The notes under the pieces were generated by a model that had not been told where the DNA came from, searched no databases, and saw nothing but the letters and a program-made list of their open reading frames with translations. From the NCBI RefSeq assembly GCF_000515255.1, contig NZ_KI911559.1, positions 2,553,660 to 2,617,659 of the forward strand: DNA of 64,000 bases. The letters are read 5' to 3'. The position numbers and the translations under genes are program-made. The DNA comes from Rhodovibrio salinarum DSM 9154 (GTDB lineage: Bacteria > Pseudomonadota > Alphaproteobacteria > Kiloniellales > Rhodovibrionaceae). This document shows, in pieces, positions 61,761-64,000 of the stretch; the stretch's first letter is position 1; every line of letters begins with the position of its first letter.

Positions 61761-62261
61761 TTAGAACGGGATCTCGTCGTCCAGGTCGTCGCCGCCGCCC
61801 GGCCCTGGGGCGGGCGCGCGGGTGTCCATGGCGCCGACGCGGTCGTCCTGCTGCTGGCGGCCATAGCCACCACCACCCCCGCCGCCGTAGCCGCCGCCAC
61901 CGCCTTCGCCGCGGCCGTCCAGCATCTGCAGTTCGCTACGGAAACGCTGCAGCACGACCTCGGTCATGTAGCGGTCCTGGCCCGACTGGTCCTGGAACTT
62001 GCGGGTCTGGAGCTGGCCTTCGAGATAGACCTTGGAACCCTTCTTCAGGAACTTTTCGGCAACGTCGACCAGCCGGTCGTCGAAGATCACGACCCGGTGC
62101 CACTCGGTCTTCTCGCGCCGCTCGCCGCTCTGCCGGTCGGTCCACTGCTCGCTGGTGGCCAGCGACAGGTTGGCCAGCCGCGAGCCCTGGTTGGTCTGTC
62201 GGATTTCCGGGTCGCGTCCCAGGTTACCGATCAGGATGACCTTGTTGACGGTACCGGCCAT
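61761..62261 (-). CDS. ssb: Single-stranded DNA-binding protein
   Basis: SSB coats single-stranded DNA in replication and repair. The 166-residue protein has an OB-fold ([38 protein letters not shown], then [43 protein letters not shown]). A glycine-rich linker follows, and then the acidic tip DLDDEIPF that binds partner proteins such as RecG and Pol III chi. It is divergent from uvrA, as in many proteobacteria. I find no GTTC-N7-GTTC LexA site in the 254-bp gap. ATG 62261. Confidence 0.97.
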   Translation of the reverse strand: MAGTVNKVILIGNLGRDPEIRQTNQGSRLANLSLATSEQWTDRQSGERREKTEWHRVVIFDDRLVDVAEKFLKKGSKVYLEGQLQTRKFQDQSGQDRYMTEVVLQRFRSELQMLDGRGEGGGGGYGGGGGGGYGRQQQDDRVGAMDTRAPAPGPGGGDDLDDEIPF

Positions 62262-62515
62262 GGCGTGCGGCGTCCTTCTTTACGTGCAGCGGGAATCGAA
62301 AGGGGCCACGACTCTAGCGGTTCATATCGTCGGCTGCCAGAGGCGTTGCGGTAAACTGGTGCGACACCCACTCATCCGCGCCGCTTGCGCGCGCACAGCG
62401 CCCCTCGTTTCGCGCGCTTGCTTGCCCCATATTGTGCGCCAGCTTAGGTAATCCTGCCGGCGCACCGGGCTCAGCACCTTCGCGCCCCCGAACAACGGAC
62501 ACGACGACCAAACCC

Positions 62516-64000
<1,485 letters not shown>

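Noticed and set aside
62262-62515. LexA (SOS) box between ssb and uvrA
   Set aside because: No GTTC-N7-GTTC or GAAC-N7-GAAC pattern was found; only isolated GTTC or GAAC tetramers occur.

Overview
The window is 64 kb of GC-rich bacterial chromosome. It carries about fifty tightly packed protein genes, four tRNA genes, and no insertion sequence, prophage, CRISPR array or rRNA. Gene content and order point to an alphaproteobacterium, probably Rhodospirillales. The main signs are the run mltB-rlpA-dac-tmk-holB-metG-tatD-MBL, sdhE next to mfd, a PAS_5 (DUF1499-like alphaproteobacterial style) complement, and a GyrA with alanine at the quinolone-determining serine. A BCCT osmolyte carrier and several CaCA exchangers would suit a salt-exposed habitat; a halophilic Rhodovibrio-like genus is only a guess.

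Layout. 1-599: start of mazG (cut by the window edge). 762-5390: a chemoreceptor, a CaCA cation exchanger, a PAS_5 protein and a PAS-LuxR regulator whose upstream region is rich in dyads. 5491-8958: an orphan TRAP solute-binding protein divergent from an EF-G-like GTPase. 8955-10770: a nucleotidyltransferase-like protein, a DUF1499 protein and an MBL hydrolase. 10841-18772: the housekeeping cluster on the minus strand, running from cell-wall enzymes (mltB, rlpA, dac) through DNA precursor and replication genes (tmk, holB) to metG and tatD. 18956-19048: tRNA-Ser(UGA).

19110-22766: an Aae-type aromatic acid efflux operon (marR, FUSC, DUF1656, hlyD), every junction being a 4-nt ATGA overlap. 22941-24845: LysR regulator divergent from an EamA exporter with a paired-palindrome operator between them. 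24962-31671: BCCT carrier, UbiH-type hydroxylase, rhomboid protease, MFS carrier, CBS protein and an SDR. 31792-40125: FrnE-like DsbA, mfd, sdhE, an unrecognised monohaem periplasmic protein, and recG, which appears to start at CTG. 40122-43194: CaCA exchanger, a double DUF502 membrane protein and two tRNA-Leu genes.

43375-47678: small membrane and secreted proteins, an S9 (oligopeptidase B-like) peptidase, a flavodoxin-fold protein and tRNA-Lys. 47792-51212: coaD and gyrA. 51529-57718: a PPOX protein followed by an iron-siderophore uptake locus (TonB receptor, FhuD-like binding protein, FhuB-like double permease) with two Fur-like palindromes but no ATPase gene. 57834-61612: two unrecognised proteins and a second chemoreceptor whose ribosome binding site lies in an inverted repeat. 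61761-64000: ssb divergent from uvrA (cut by the window end).

No wholly new multi-gene system was identified. The observations most worth following are the recG CTG start, the fused DUF502 repeat with a 43-nt perfect internal repeat, the ATPase-less Fur-regulated fhu locus, the hairpin over the chemoreceptor ribosome binding site, and the monohaem orphan protein.
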